The notes beneath the pieces are model-generated. The model saw only the letters and a program-made list of their open reading frames with translations. It was not told the origin of the DNA and ran no database searches. From contig JAFPXW010000436.1 in NCBI GenBank assembly GCA_017394565.1, positions 1 to 25,756 of the forward strand: a stretch of 25,756 nt of DNA. The letters run 5' to 3'. The DNA comes from Oscillospiraceae bacterium. GTDB lineage: Bacteria > Bacillota > Clostridia > Oscillospirales > Ruminococcaceae. Numbering within the stretch: the first letter of the stretch is position 1; every line of letters begins with the position of its first letter. A program made the position numbers and the translations under genes. This document shows, piece after piece, positions 5,961-14,358 of the stretch.

Positions 5961-6614
5961 TCAGGCATTGTGTGCGTCCCGCCGCACCTGCACGACGAGA
6001 AGAAGTCCGGATTCCAGCGAAATTTCGGCATTTTCCTCCAGAATGCAGTTGCTGACGCCGAGGGGGAAGCTGTTGGTGAGGGTGATGCGATCGACATTGT
6101 ACTTGCAGCCGCGGATGGTCACGCCCTCGCAGCGCTCCGTGAACGAAAAGAGCGAAAAATCGCCGTCAAACCGCGGATACCGGAACACCTCTCCGTTTCC
6201 GTACTGCATACGCAGCACCGTGTTCCCGTGGAAAATGACCGCGTCCTCGCCGCGTTCATAGAGATAGCGCAGCATTTGCAGGCTGGCGATCGAGTGGTCG
6301 ATGCGTTCGCCGCCGAGTGCGCCGTAGATATGAAACCGCGTAAAGCCGTGTTCTTCGCCGTACTGGACGGCGCGGAAGGTATCGGTCACGTCCTTCTCGA
6401 CCGGAAGCCGCAGCACGGGGATCTCCTCCGGCAGCGCCTCCGTGTACGAATCGAAATCGCCGATGATGATATCCGGTGTGATGCCCTGCGCTCTGGCATG
6501 GCGAAGTCCGCAGTCGGCGCAGATGACGAGCGAATCCGCCGGGATCCCGATCTTCCCCGTCACGTCGCCGCCTGCGATAATGACGCAGATGCGTGGATTC
6601 AGTTCAGTTCCCAT
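5961..6614 (-). CDS. thiN: Thiamine pyrophosphokinase
   Basis: A 217-residue ThiN-type kinase that converts thiamine and ATP to thiamine pyrophosphate and AMP. Family motifs are in order: an N-terminal nucleotide-binding CVIIAGGD, ADCGLRHA, IIGDFDS with the acidic metal ligands, KDVTDTFRAVQY, and GALGGERIDHSIASLQML. The C-terminal beta-domain is present. The ATG at 6614 lies inside the end of rsgA (stop at 6599), a 16-base overlap. A longer open frame to 7250 is antisense-free shadow coding across rsgA and is rejected. In Bacillus an rpe gene separates rsgA and thiN; it is absent here. Confidence 0.92.
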   Translation of the reverse strand: MGTELNPRICVIIAGGDVTGKIGIPADSLVICADCGLRHARAQGITPDIIIGDFDSYTEALPEEIPVLRLPVEKDVTDTFRAVQYGEEHGFTRFHIYGALGGERIDHSIASLQMLRYLYERGEDAVIFHGNTVLRMQYGNGEVFRYPRFDGDFSLFSFTERCEGVTIRGCKYNVDRITLTNSFPLGVSNCILEENAEISLESGLLLVVQVRRDAHNA

Positions 6615-7483
6615 TCCTTGATCTGTTTCGCCTCCTCGTACATTTCGCAGTAGCTGTCGTGGCGTGATTTCGGGATTTTTCCGGCGTGGACGGCATCGAG
6701 GACGGCACAGCCTTTTTCGCAGGTGTGCGAGCAGTCCTTGAAGCGGCAATCGTCCGCATAGGGCGCAAATTCGATGAAGCAGTCTGCCAGCTCCTGCTTG
6801 CGGATGATAGCATAGCGCATCGTGTCGAATGTCGAAAATCCCGGTGTATCGGCAATATAGCCGCCTGTTTGCAGTGGATAGAGCTGTGCGTGGCGCGTGG
6901 TGTGGCGACCTCTGCCGAGCTTCTGGCTGATCTCGCCGGTGGGGATCTCCAGCGACGCATCGAGCGCATTGAGGAGCGTCGATTTGCCGGCGCCGGAGTT
7001 GCCGGTCAGGGCGCTGACCTTGCCGCGGAACGCCTCGCGGACGGCTTCGAGTGTCGCCGGATCGCTGTAATCGACCGGCAGGATCGGGATGCCAATGGCG
7101 CTGTAGAGGCGGTAAATTTCCTCCGACGACGCAAGGTCGATCTTCGTCAGCAGCAGCAGCGGCTCGATGTCCTTGTAGGCGGACACGGCGATGAATTTGT
7201 CCAGGATCCGCAGATTCGGCTGCGGCTCGCACATGGAAACGACAAAGCACAGCTGGTCCAGATTGGCGAGGGGCGGGCGGATGATCTCATTTCTGCGCGG
7301 AAGCACCTCGGCGATCGCGCCGTCCTCCACCCGGACATAGTCGCCGACATACGGCTCCTGTCCCCGCTTCCGGAGGATGCCCCGTGCAGGAAGTTCCTCC
7401 GATACACCGTCAGGGGACACTACGGTGTAGAGTCCCCTGACAGATTTTGTAATGATCGGTGCTTCGCTGAAATACGCTGCCAT
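6599..7483 (-). CDS. rsgA: Ribosome small-subunit-dependent GTPase A (RsgA/CpgA)
   Basis: A 294-residue circularly permuted GTPase that checks late 30S maturation. An OB-fold occupies about residues 1-68. The G motifs appear in permuted order: G4 TKID (113-116), then G1 GNSGAGKST (161-169), then G3 DTPG (212-215). The C-terminal zinc site is complete as C246-x4-C251-x-H253-x5-C259. The ATG at 7483 follows the prkC stop by a single base, so translation is probably coupled. In Bacillus the equivalent CpgA is phosphorylated by PrkC, which fits the neighbourhood. Confidence 0.96.
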   Translation of the reverse strand: MAAYFSEAPIITKSVRGLYTVVSPDGVSEELPARGILRKRGQEPYVGDYVRVEDGAIAEVLPRRNEIIRPPLANLDQLCFVVSMCEPQPNLRILDKFIAVSAYKDIEPLLLLTKIDLASSEEIYRLYSAIGIPILPVDYSDPATLEAVREAFRGKVSALTGNSGAGKSTLLNALDASLEIPTGEISQKLGRGRHTTRHAQLYPLQTGGYIADTPGFSTFDTMRYAIIRKQELADCFIEFAPYADDCRFKDCSHTCEKGCAVLDAVHAGKIPKSRHDSYCEMYEEAKQIKEWELN

Positions 7484-7484
7484 A

Positions 7485-9692
7485 TCACTCAGAAGAAGAC
7501 GAGGAAGCCGGCAGATCCGGATTTGTCATCGGCTCAACGTATTCCGTCTGCGGTGCATCGGTCTCCACCGGTGCAACGTACTCGGTCTGCGGTGCATCCG
7601 TGACCGGCTCAACATATTCCGTGGGCGGATCTGTCGGAGGATCGGTCGGTTCGGTCGCACCGACTGCCTCGAATGCAGCGTTGATGTCCTCGTTGACCTT
7701 GGTGAAGTTCTGCTCTGCGAAGTTGAATTTATAGGTGCCGACCGTCGAGCTCTTGCCGTCGGAGCCGGTCAGGACAACGGTCAGTGTCTCTGTGCCGGTG
7801 CCTTCGATGTCGATGGTCGCGGAGTTTGCGATGCCTGCCACGATGGTCTTGGAGGATCTGGACGTACCGCTTGCATCAATGATGTCGATGGTGAAGCGTC
7901 CGGTGGTCACGAAGCTCGGGATCGGGAGCGTGTAGGTCACTCTGCCCGACGGATCCTCGCCGTTGGAGTAGATCAGCTTGACGGTGGAGCCAGTCTCCAC
8001 GAACTCGCCTGCCTCCGGCTCCTGGCCGATGATCGTGCCTTCTTCCTCCAGGGAAGCCTCGTCGAGCGTCTCGACGATCAGACCGTAGTACTCGCACAGG
8101 GTGGTCGCCTGCTCCAGTGTCTGACCGATCATCGACGGGATCTCGATGGAGTCGTTGTTCATACCTCTGGAAACGAAAACCACAACGGGCTTGCCTGCTT
8201 CCAGTTCCTCACCGGCCGCCGGCTCGGTACGGATTACGTCGTTCTCCTTGGTGCCGTCGGAGCTCATCTCGTACTTTTCTTCTACCACGAAGCCCTCCTG
8301 CTCGAGGACCTTGCGTGCGTACTCGTGATTGTAGCCGTGAACGTCCGGAACGACGGTCATATTGATACCGAGGGAAACGTTGACCTTAACGACCTGACCG
8401 TTTGCCACGTTCTCGCCGACCTGGATATCCTGGAAGTAGATGACATCCTTCTCGAAGGAAGTATACTCGGTCTCCTCGATCTGGAGGTCAAGGAAGCCAT
8501 AGGTGTCCTTTGCCTCGTAGTAGTCCGAGCCTACGAGATCAGGCATCGTGTACTTGTTCTTGCTGCCGGTGCCGTTGAGAACGCCCTTGACGAGCCACAG
8601 GATGAAGAACACAGCCACGATGATGAAGGCGATGGTGATACCGGTCATGACCGGGATAAAGAGCGAATGGCGCTCCTCCTCTTCCTCCTCATCGTCCTCG
8701 TAGTACTCCTCCTCCTGATACGCCGTGCGGGTATTGCGGCGGCTGGAGGTGGTCGCTGCGGCAGCCTGTGCTGCGGTGGAATTGAAGTACATGGTCGGGG
8801 AATCCGCGGAGGCGCTCTCTGTCTGCGCGTCGTCCTCCTCGGCATAGTAGCCGAAGGTCATGGAATTATTGGCCTTGAACGCCTCGATGTCGCGGATCAT
8901 GTCTGCGGCAGTCTGATAGCGGTTCTCCGGATCCTTCTCCATGGCGCGGAGGATGATCTCCTCCAGACCGGCCGGGATGTCCGGATTGATGGCACGCGGG
9001 CGCTCCGGGGTGTTCTGCATATGCATCACCGCGATGGAGATGGGGTTATCGGTATCGAACGGCTTCTGACCGGTGAGCATCTCGTAGAGCATGACGCCTA
9101 CGGAGTAGATATCGCTCTTTTCGTCAGTTTCGTCGCCTCTTGCCTGCTCAGGGCTGATATAGTGGACGGTGCCGATGGCCTGATCGGTCTGTGTGCCGCC
9201 GTCCTCGCGGGCGAACTTTGCGATGCCGAAGTCCATGACCTTGATGGTGCCGTCGGTGAACAGCATGATGTTCTGCGGCTTGATGTCGCGGTGAACGATG
9301 CCGCGGTCATGTGCGTGCTGCAGTGCGCGGAGCACCTGAATGATGAAGTGAACGGAATCCTTCCACGTCAGCACCTTCTCGTTGTCGATGTACTCCTTGA
9401 GCGTGATGCCGTCGATGTACTCCATGACGATGTACTGGAGTCTGTCGGTGAAATTCACATCATAGACCTTGACGATGTTCGGATGGGACAGCAGTGCGAT
9501 CGCCTTGGACTCATTGCGGAAACGGCGCAGGAATTCCTCGTTCTCTGCAAATTCCTTCTTGAGGATCTTGACAGCGACCTCTTTGTTGTCGATGATGTCT
9601 GTTGCCTTGTAGACATCAGCCATGCCGCCGACACCGATCAATTCGGTGATCTCGTACCTTCCTTCCAGCTTCTTACCAATGTACTTATCCAT
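7485..9692 (-). CDS. prkC: PASTA-domain Ser/Thr protein kinase PrkC
   Basis: A 735-residue membrane kinase that senses cell-wall fragments. The kinase domain (about 11-275) has a glycine loop GVGGMADVY, catalytic K42 in AVKILKK, HRDIKPQN (134-141), DFG (154-156) and an SPE motif (YISPEQARG, 178-186). A juxtamembrane segment is strongly acidic (EEEYYEDDEEEEEE, 327-340). One transmembrane helix spans about 344-369. Three PASTA repeats follow (about 382-442, 448-510, 517-577), then an immunoglobulin-like segment (about 580-665) and a Thr/Pro-rich tail with near-repeats of TEYVxPVTDAPQ (690-721) ending in a serine run. The ATG at 9692 has GGAGG 5 bases upstream; a TTG at 9704 is less likely. PrpC, its phosphatase, is directly upstream. 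Confidence 0.97.
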   Translation of the reverse strand: MDKYIGKKLEGRYEITELIGVGGMADVYKATDIIDNKEVAVKILKKEFAENEEFLRRFRNESKAIALLSHPNIVKVYDVNFTDRLQYIVMEYIDGITLKEYIDNEKVLTWKDSVHFIIQVLRALQHAHDRGIVHRDIKPQNIMLFTDGTIKVMDFGIAKFAREDGGTQTDQAIGTVHYISPEQARGDETDEKSDIYSVGVMLYEMLTGQKPFDTDNPISIAVMHMQNTPERPRAINPDIPAGLEEIILRAMEKDPENRYQTAADMIRDIEAFKANNSMTFGYYAEEDDAQTESASADSPTMYFNSTAAQAAAATTSSRRNTRTAYQEEEYYEDDEEEEEERHSLFIPVMTGITIAFIIVAVFFILWLVKGVLNGTGSKNKYTMPDLVGSDYYEAKDTYGFLDLQIEETEYTSFEKDVIYFQDIQVGENVANGQVVKVNVSLGINMTVVPDVHGYNHEYARKVLEQEGFVVEEKYEMSSDGTKENDVIRTEPAAGEELEAGKPVVVFVSRGMNNDSIEIPSMIGQTLEQATTLCEYYGLIVETLDEASLEEEGTIIGQEPEAGEFVETGSTVKLIYSNGEDPSGRVTYTLPIPSFVTTGRFTIDIIDASGTSRSSKTIVAGIANSATIDIEGTGTETLTVVLTGSDGKSSTVGTYKFNFAEQNFTKVNEDINAAFEAVGATEPTDPPTDPPTEYVEPVTDAPQTEYVAPVETDAPQTEYVEPMTNPDLPASSSSSE

Positions 9693-9819
9693 TGTACCCT
9701 CCAACCTTACTATTTGTTTTGTTGTTTGTTCTGGTATATATATTTGTCAGCCAAAAAACGTACCGCAGCTGTGAAAAACGGCGTTTTCCGGCCGGACTTG
9801 ACTTAGGGGAATCACTGCA

Positions 9820-10545
9820 TCATCCTCTGACCACGGCCAGCGAGATATTATCCCTGCCGCCCTTTTCGAGCGCCAGCTCCACCAGTGCCTGCGGCAGATC
9901 GTCCGCTGTTTTTTCGCGGATCACGCGCAGGATCTCGGCTTCCGTGCAGTATCCGGACAAACCGTCCGAGCAAAGGAGCAGCAGAAAGCCCTCCTCCACG
10001 GGGATGTGGTAATAATCCGGTCTGACCACACGCTCCACGCCGACTGCGCGGGTGAGCATATTGCGCTGCGGATGGTTTGCAGCTTCCTCGCGTTTGATCT
10101 TGCCCTGTGACAGGAGCATATTCACGACCGTGTGGTCATTCGTGAGCTGACGGATCTCTCCGCCCTGCACGAGATACGCGCGGCTGTCGCCGACATTCAC
10201 GATGGAGAGCCATCCGGCCTCCGCATACGCTGCCACGCAGGTCGTACCCATGCCGAAGCTCTTGTAATCCATTCGCGCGGTGGTATAGATGACGGAATTT
10301 GCCGCCGAAACGGAGGATGTCAGCAGGATGCGCATTCCCTCCGCATCCAGATCCGGCGCGTAGCCTGCCTCGAACCGGTCAAAAAATTCGCGCACGGCGA
10401 TCTCACTGGCCTGACTGCCGCTGCGTTCACCGCCCATGCCGTCACAGACGACCGCCAAGATCCTGCCGCTGTATTCCCTGGCATCGACACGATCCTGATT
10501 TTCATCGCGGATCAGACCGATATTGGTAGCTGTCCAGCACTGCAA
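9820..10545 (-). CDS. prpC: PP2C-type Ser/Thr protein phosphatase PrpC (Stp)
   Basis: A metal-dependent PP2C-family phosphatase that reverses PrkC phosphorylation. The metal-binding motifs are RDENQD near the N-terminus, VVCDGMGGERSG, VGDSRAYL, CSDGLSGY and GRDNISL. I prefer a TTG start at 10545 (241 aa): it gives MQCWTATNIGLIRDENQD, the usual spacing before the IG..R.ENQD motif, and places GAGGTGA 5 bases upstream. A GTG at 10554 overlapping the rlmN stop (GTGA) is the alternative and adds three residues. About 127 bases without a gene follow before prkC; I see no convincing promoter or strong terminator there. Confidence 0.93.
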   Translation of the reverse strand: MQCWTATNIGLIRDENQDRVDAREYSGRILAVVCDGMGGERSGSQASEIAVREFFDRFEAGYAPDLDAEGMRILLTSSVSAANSVIYTTARMDYKSFGMGTTCVAAYAEAGWLSIVNVGDSRAYLVQGGEIRQLTNDHTVVNMLLSQGKIKREEAANHPQRNMLTRAVGVERVVRPDYYHIPVEEGFLLLLCSDGLSGYCTEAEILRVIREKTADDLPQALVELALEKGGRDNISLAVVRG

Positions 10546-10550
10546 GTCCG

Positions 10551-11603
10551 TCACCTCTTTTCTTCTGAAATCGCGCGGTCAGCCTCATGCCGGAGCTGTC
10601 CGCAGGCAGCTTCGATATCGCTGCCGAGTGTACGCCGTACCGTGGCGTGAACGCCGAGGGCTTCGAGCCGCTGCATGAAACGCTGTGCTGCCTTGCGCGT
10701 GGCGTGGTAGCTGGTCTCGCGGACACTGTTGACGGGGATGAGGTTCACATGAGCGCCCTGCCCTTTCAGGAGCTTTGCAAGCGCTCTGGCGTCCGGTTCG
10801 CCGTCGTTTTCGCCCTCCATGACAGCGTATTCGTAAGTCACACGCCGTCCGGTCTTTTCAAAATAGTATCTGCACGCCTCCATCAGCTCAGACAGCGGAT
10901 AGCGGCGGTTGACAGGCATCACTTTGCTGCGTCCGGCATCGGTCGGATTGTGCAGCGAAACTGCGAGCGTCAGTCCGGTTTTTCTGTCGGCAAGCTCCCG
11001 GATCCGCGGCACGATGCCGCAGGTGGAGACGGTCACATGGCGCAGGCTCATGCCCCGTCCCTCCGGATCGGAGAGCAGCGTGAGGAACTGCATGACGTTC
11101 GCGAAATTATCCATCGGTTCGCCAATGCCCATCAGCACCAGTCCGCTGATCGTGACACCGGCATTGCGCTCCGTTTCGTCGATCTGGAGGAGCATTTCCG
11201 AGGGTGTCAGATCCCTGACGTAGCCTGCGATGGTGGAGGCGCAGAACGCGCAGCCCATCTTGCAGCCGACCTGTGTCGAGATGCAGAGCCGCCAGCCGTT
11301 GTGGTAATGCATGAGAACCGTTTCGACGTGCTGGCCGTCAGAGAGCCTATATAGATATTTTACCGTATCATCCAGTGAAGATGCAAGCTTTCGGGCAACA
11401 AATAGACTTTTTATACAAAACTGTGCATCCAATTCCGTCCGCAGTTTGGACGGTATGTCAAGCATTTCAGCAAAGCTCTGTGCCTTCCGCCTGTGCAGCC
11501 AGCGGTAGATCTGGGCGGCGCGGAATTTCGGCTCGCCCATCGCGGTCAGCTCCGACTGCAATTCCGGCAGGGTGAGGGAGAGGATGTCGCGTTGTTCGCT
11601 CAT
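10551..11603 (-). CDS. rlmN: Dual-specificity 23S rRNA (A2503)/tRNA (A37) C2-methyltransferase RlmN
   Basis: A 350-residue radical-SAM enzyme of usual length. The cluster motif is C114-x3-C118-x2-C121 (VGCKMGCAFCAS). GIGEPMDNFANV follows as in the family. The methyl-carrying cysteine is C334 in GSDIEAACGQL, with RRTLGSDI just before. An N-terminal helical tRNA/rRNA-binding region is present. The loss of Cfr-like features and the synteny both support RlmN rather than Cfr. It overlaps rsmB by an ATGA junction at 11600-11603 and prpC by its own stop, so the set is tightly coupled. Confidence 0.96.
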   Translation of the reverse strand: MSEQRDILSLTLPELQSELTAMGEPKFRAAQIYRWLHRRKAQSFAEMLDIPSKLRTELDAQFCIKSLFVARKLASSLDDTVKYLYRLSDGQHVETVLMHYHNGWRLCISTQVGCKMGCAFCASTIAGYVRDLTPSEMLLQIDETERNAGVTISGLVLMGIGEPMDNFANVMQFLTLLSDPEGRGMSLRHVTVSTCGIVPRIRELADRKTGLTLAVSLHNPTDAGRSKVMPVNRRYPLSELMEACRYYFEKTGRRVTYEYAVMEGENDGEPDARALAKLLKGQGAHVNLIPVNSVRETSYHATRKAAQRFMQRLEALGVHATVRRTLGSDIEAACGQLRHEADRAISEEKR

Positions 11604-12898
11604 GCCGTGCCCTCCTTTTTCAGTCTGCCCACAAAGAAGCCGTCGCAGTCACCGTCAGCGGCTGTGAAGGTCTTGTATCCGTCCTGCGTGCCGAATTCCG
11701 TCAGCGGCACCGGCCGGAATTCCGGATGCGCCGCAAGGAACCGCCCGATGACGGCTTCGTTTTCCTCACGCAGGACGGTGCAGGTCGCATAGACGAGCGT
11801 TCCGCCGGTGCGGAGGTACCGCGCGGCATTTTCGAGGATCGCGAGCTGGATGTCCGGCAATCCTGCAAGCTCTGCCAGCGGTTTGTATTTGATCTCGGGC
11901 TTTCTGCGGATCACGCCGAGTCCCGAGCAAGGCACATCGCAAAGCACGCGGTCAGCCTGCGGCAGATCCTCACGGAACACCTTCGCATCCTGCGCCTGCG
12001 CCTGAATACACGTCAGACCGAGCCGTTTCGCGCCGTCCTCGATGAGCTTCACGCGCTTCGGGTGCAGGTCAAAGGCATACACCTTTCCGCGGTCCTGCAT
12101 CATTTCCGCGATGGTGAACGTCTTGCCGCCGGGGGCAGCGCACACATCGAAAACGATTTCGCCCGGCTGCGGATCCAGCACCTTGCAGCAAAGCTGCGGC
12201 GAGAGATCCTGCACATGGAAATAGCCTTTCCGGAAGCTGTCTGTTTCCGACACATCCTGAATGTGCGTAAAGTACGCATTTTCGCAGATTCCGCACGCTT
12301 CGGGCTGCAATTCCGCGATTTCTTCTGCACTCGCCCGTGTCGTATTCAGCCGGATCGTCACCGGCGGCGGCAGCAGCGCATTGGACAGGAATCGCTCGGC
12401 AGTTTCCTCGCCAAGCTGTTCATACAGCTTCTGCACGAGGTCGGCAGGCGCGGAAAATTCCACCTGTCGGGCGTGCCATTTGTCCTGCGGGAAACGGATC
12501 TTCTTGCCGTCACGCAGGAAACTGCGCAGCACGGCATTCACGAATCCCGATGCACTTTTCTTATGAAAGATTCCCGTCAATGCGACCGTTTCGTTCACAG
12601 CGGCGCGGTCGGGGATCTTTTCGCAGTAGAGAAGCTGGTAAAGTCCCAGCGCAAGGATCATCCGGACTTCGCGGTCAAGCTTCTGCACAGGGCGCTTCGA
12701 GTAGCAGCCGGCGATGTGTTCCAGCGTCAGAAATCGCTCTGTCACGCCGTAATACAGCATCGCGCACAGCCGCTTGTCCATCGGTTCGAGCGCGGCCTCC
12801 GCGAGTGCCTGATCGAGCAGGAGGTTCGAGTAGCCGCCCTCCCCGAACGTCCGCAGGAGAAGCCGTACTGCAAGGCTTCTGGCAGTATCCGTCCTCAT
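11600..12898 (-). CDS. rsmB: 16S rRNA (cytosine967-C5)-methyltransferase RsmB
   Basis: A 432-residue m5C methyltransferase. The N-terminal NusB-like RNA-binding domain (about 1-140) includes DREVRMILALGLYQLLY and the conserved VNETVALTG. The Rossmann methyltransferase domain has the SAM motif FDVCAAPGGKT (250-260), the proton-handling cysteine in DVPCSGLG (C324), and the catalytic cysteine in YATCTV (C373). It overlaps fmt at 12895-12898 and rlmN at 11600-11603, both as ATGA. Confidence 0.95.
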   Translation of the reverse strand: MRTDTARSLAVRLLLRTFGEGGYSNLLLDQALAEAALEPMDKRLCAMLYYGVTERFLTLEHIAGCYSKRPVQKLDREVRMILALGLYQLLYCEKIPDRAAVNETVALTGIFHKKSASGFVNAVLRSFLRDGKKIRFPQDKWHARQVEFSAPADLVQKLYEQLGEETAERFLSNALLPPPVTIRLNTTRASAEEIAELQPEACGICENAYFTHIQDVSETDSFRKGYFHVQDLSPQLCCKVLDPQPGEIVFDVCAAPGGKTFTIAEMMQDRGKVYAFDLHPKRVKLIEDGAKRLGLTCIQAQAQDAKVFREDLPQADRVLCDVPCSGLGVIRRKPEIKYKPLAELAGLPDIQLAILENAARYLRTGGTLVYATCTVLREENEAVIGRFLAAHPEFRPVPLTEFGTQDGYKTFTAADGDCDGFFVGRLKKEGTA

Positions 12899-13824
12899 TC
12901 GCCGAGTTTTGCGCCGCGCGTGAGCTTCTTGCCGCGCAGGAAGTCTGTGGTCTGCATCCGCTTGCTGCCTTCCAGCTGCACCTCGGTGAAGGTCAGGCTG
13001 GTGCCGTTTCCGCAGGCGACGGTGAAACTGTTCTCGTCAATGATCGTGCCGGGTTCTGCATCGGTCTTCGTGTTCGCCACAAGGCTTCTGTACACCTTCA
13101 GGCGCTTGCCCTCGAATGTCGTAAAGCCCGTCAGTGCGCAGATCACGCGGTGCAGCTCGATCGCCGGCCGCGCGAAATCGAGCGCGGACATCCCCTTCGT
13201 GATCATGGACGCATAGCAAGAAAGGCTGTCGTCCTGCACTTCCGGTGTCAGCGTGCCGGCTTCGAGTGCCGGCATCGCCTGCACGATCAGCTCCGCGCCG
13301 AGTGCAGCAAGGCGGTCATGCAGTTCGGAAGCGGTCTCGTTCCCGCCGATCGGGATCGCGCCCTTGAGCAGCATATCCCCCGTATCCAAGCCCTCCGCCA
13401 TCTGCATGATGGTCACGCCGGTTTCCGTCTCGCCGTCGAGAATGACGTGCTGGATCGGCGCTGCGCCGCGATATTTCGGCAAAAGCGATGCATGGATATT
13501 CACGCAGCCGAATTTCGGCAGCTCCAGCACACGCTTTGGCAAAATCTGCCCGTAAGCCGCGACTACGATGCAGTCCGGTGCGATCTCCTCCAGCGTGCGG
13601 AAGGCCTCCTCCGCGTCCTCGCCCTTTCGCAGGGAAGTCGGCTGGTACACGGGAAGTCCGCGGTCGAGTGCCGCCGTCTTGACAGGCGACGGCACGAGCT
13701 TCATTTTTCTGCCGTTGGGCTTATCGGGCTGTGTGAAAACCGCCGCGATCTCGTGACCGGCATTCGCCAGTGCCTCCAGCGGTGCGACCGCAAAGTCCGG
13801 TGTTCCCATAAACACGATCTTCAT
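12895..13824 (-). CDS. fmt: Methionyl-tRNA formyltransferase
   Basis: A 309-residue enzyme that formylates initiator Met-tRNA. The N-terminal formyltransferase fold has FMGTPDFA, the QPDKPNGRK loop and the catalytic triad N109, H111 (VNIHASLLPKYRGAAP) and D147 in EGLDTGDML. The C-terminal OB-like domain that holds the tRNA is present and ends at the rsmB overlap. A GAGGAGGAGTGA ribosome binding site falls within the last codons of def (6-base gap). Pairing with def is the standard arrangement. Confidence 0.97.
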   Translation of the reverse strand: MKIVFMGTPDFAVAPLEALANAGHEIAAVFTQPDKPNGRKMKLVPSPVKTAALDRGLPVYQPTSLRKGEDAEEAFRTLEEIAPDCIVVAAYGQILPKRVLELPKFGCVNIHASLLPKYRGAAPIQHVILDGETETGVTIMQMAEGLDTGDMLLKGAIPIGGNETASELHDRLAALGAELIVQAMPALEAGTLTPEVQDDSLSCYASMITKGMSALDFARPAIELHRVICALTGFTTFEGKRLKVYRSLVANTKTDAEPGTIIDENSFTVACGNGTSLTFTEVQLEGSKRMQTTDFLRGKKLTRGAKLGE

Positions 13825-13830
13825 GGTGGA

Positions 13831-14301
13831 TCACTCCTCCTCAGCAGGATCTACAAATTCGTCCACAAGCTCCAGAAACAGCTTGCCGTCGAGATGGTCG
13901 ATCTCGTGGCAGGCGCAGCGAGCGCCCAGGCCTTCGAGATGCAGTTCATAGAATTCACCGTTGCGGTTCTGTGCGCGGACGGTGCATTTGTTCGGACGTG
14001 TGACATAGCCCCACTGATCCGGACAGGACAGGCAGCCCTCTACGTCGCGCTGCTTGCCGCTTTTCTTGAGGATGACGGGGTTGATGAGCTCGATCAGGCC
14101 GTCGCCCTCCTGCACGTCGATCACGGCGATGCGGCGGCGGATGCCGACCTGCGGTGCCGCAAGGCCGAGGCCCTGCGCCTTGTAGAGCGTTTCTGCCATA
14201 TCGTCGAGCAGCTCATGCAGCTTCTCGTCAAACTTCTCGACCGGTCTGCACTTGGAATGCAGCACGGGATCTTCCTTGGTTACGATCTTTCGGATTGCCA
14301 T
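13831..14301 (-). CDS. def: Peptide deformylase
   Basis: A 156-residue metalloenzyme that removes the formyl group from nascent proteins. All three motifs are present: GLGLAAPQVG (44-53), EGCLS with metal ligand C90 (88-92), and HEIDHLDG with H132, E133 and H136. Motif 3 usually begins Q-HE; here a cysteine (C131) replaces the glutamine. The start has GGAGG 6 bases upstream. It lies 57 bases downstream of priA. Confidence 0.95.
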   Translation of the reverse strand: MAIRKIVTKEDPVLHSKCRPVEKFDEKLHELLDDMAETLYKAQGLGLAAPQVGIRRRIAVIDVQEGDGLIELINPVILKKSGKQRDVEGCLSCPDQWGYVTRPNKCTVRAQNRNGEFYELHLEGLGARCACHEIDHLDGKLFLELVDEFVDPAEEE

Positions 14302-14329
14302 GATGTTCCTCCATCCACAATTGCACTTC

Positions 14330-14347
14330 CTCCGGAATCCTCCGGAG
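14330..14347 (-). other. Small hairpin between priA and def
   Basis: A perfect 7-bp inverted repeat, CTCCGGA (14330-14336) with TCCGGAG (14341-14347), has an ATCC loop. On the minus strand the T-run lies before it rather than after it, so it does not look like a terminator. It contains GGAGG-like sequence and might affect def translation. Its role is unknown. Confidence 0.3.
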
Positions 14348-14358
14348 CAGTAAAAAAA

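Noticed and set aside
5961..7250. A 429-residue minus-strand reading covering thiN and part of rsgA
   Set aside because: Only its last 217 residues match ThiN. The first part is out of frame with rsgA and has no family features.
7452..9806. 784-codon open frame on the plus strand
   Set aside because: It is antisense to prkC. The kinase, transmembrane and PASTA features prove the minus-strand reading.
9693..9819. Possible promoter or terminator between prpC and prkC
   Set aside because: A 4-bp GC stem followed by TTTTT and a TATATA stretch are present, but neither has a convincing partner element.
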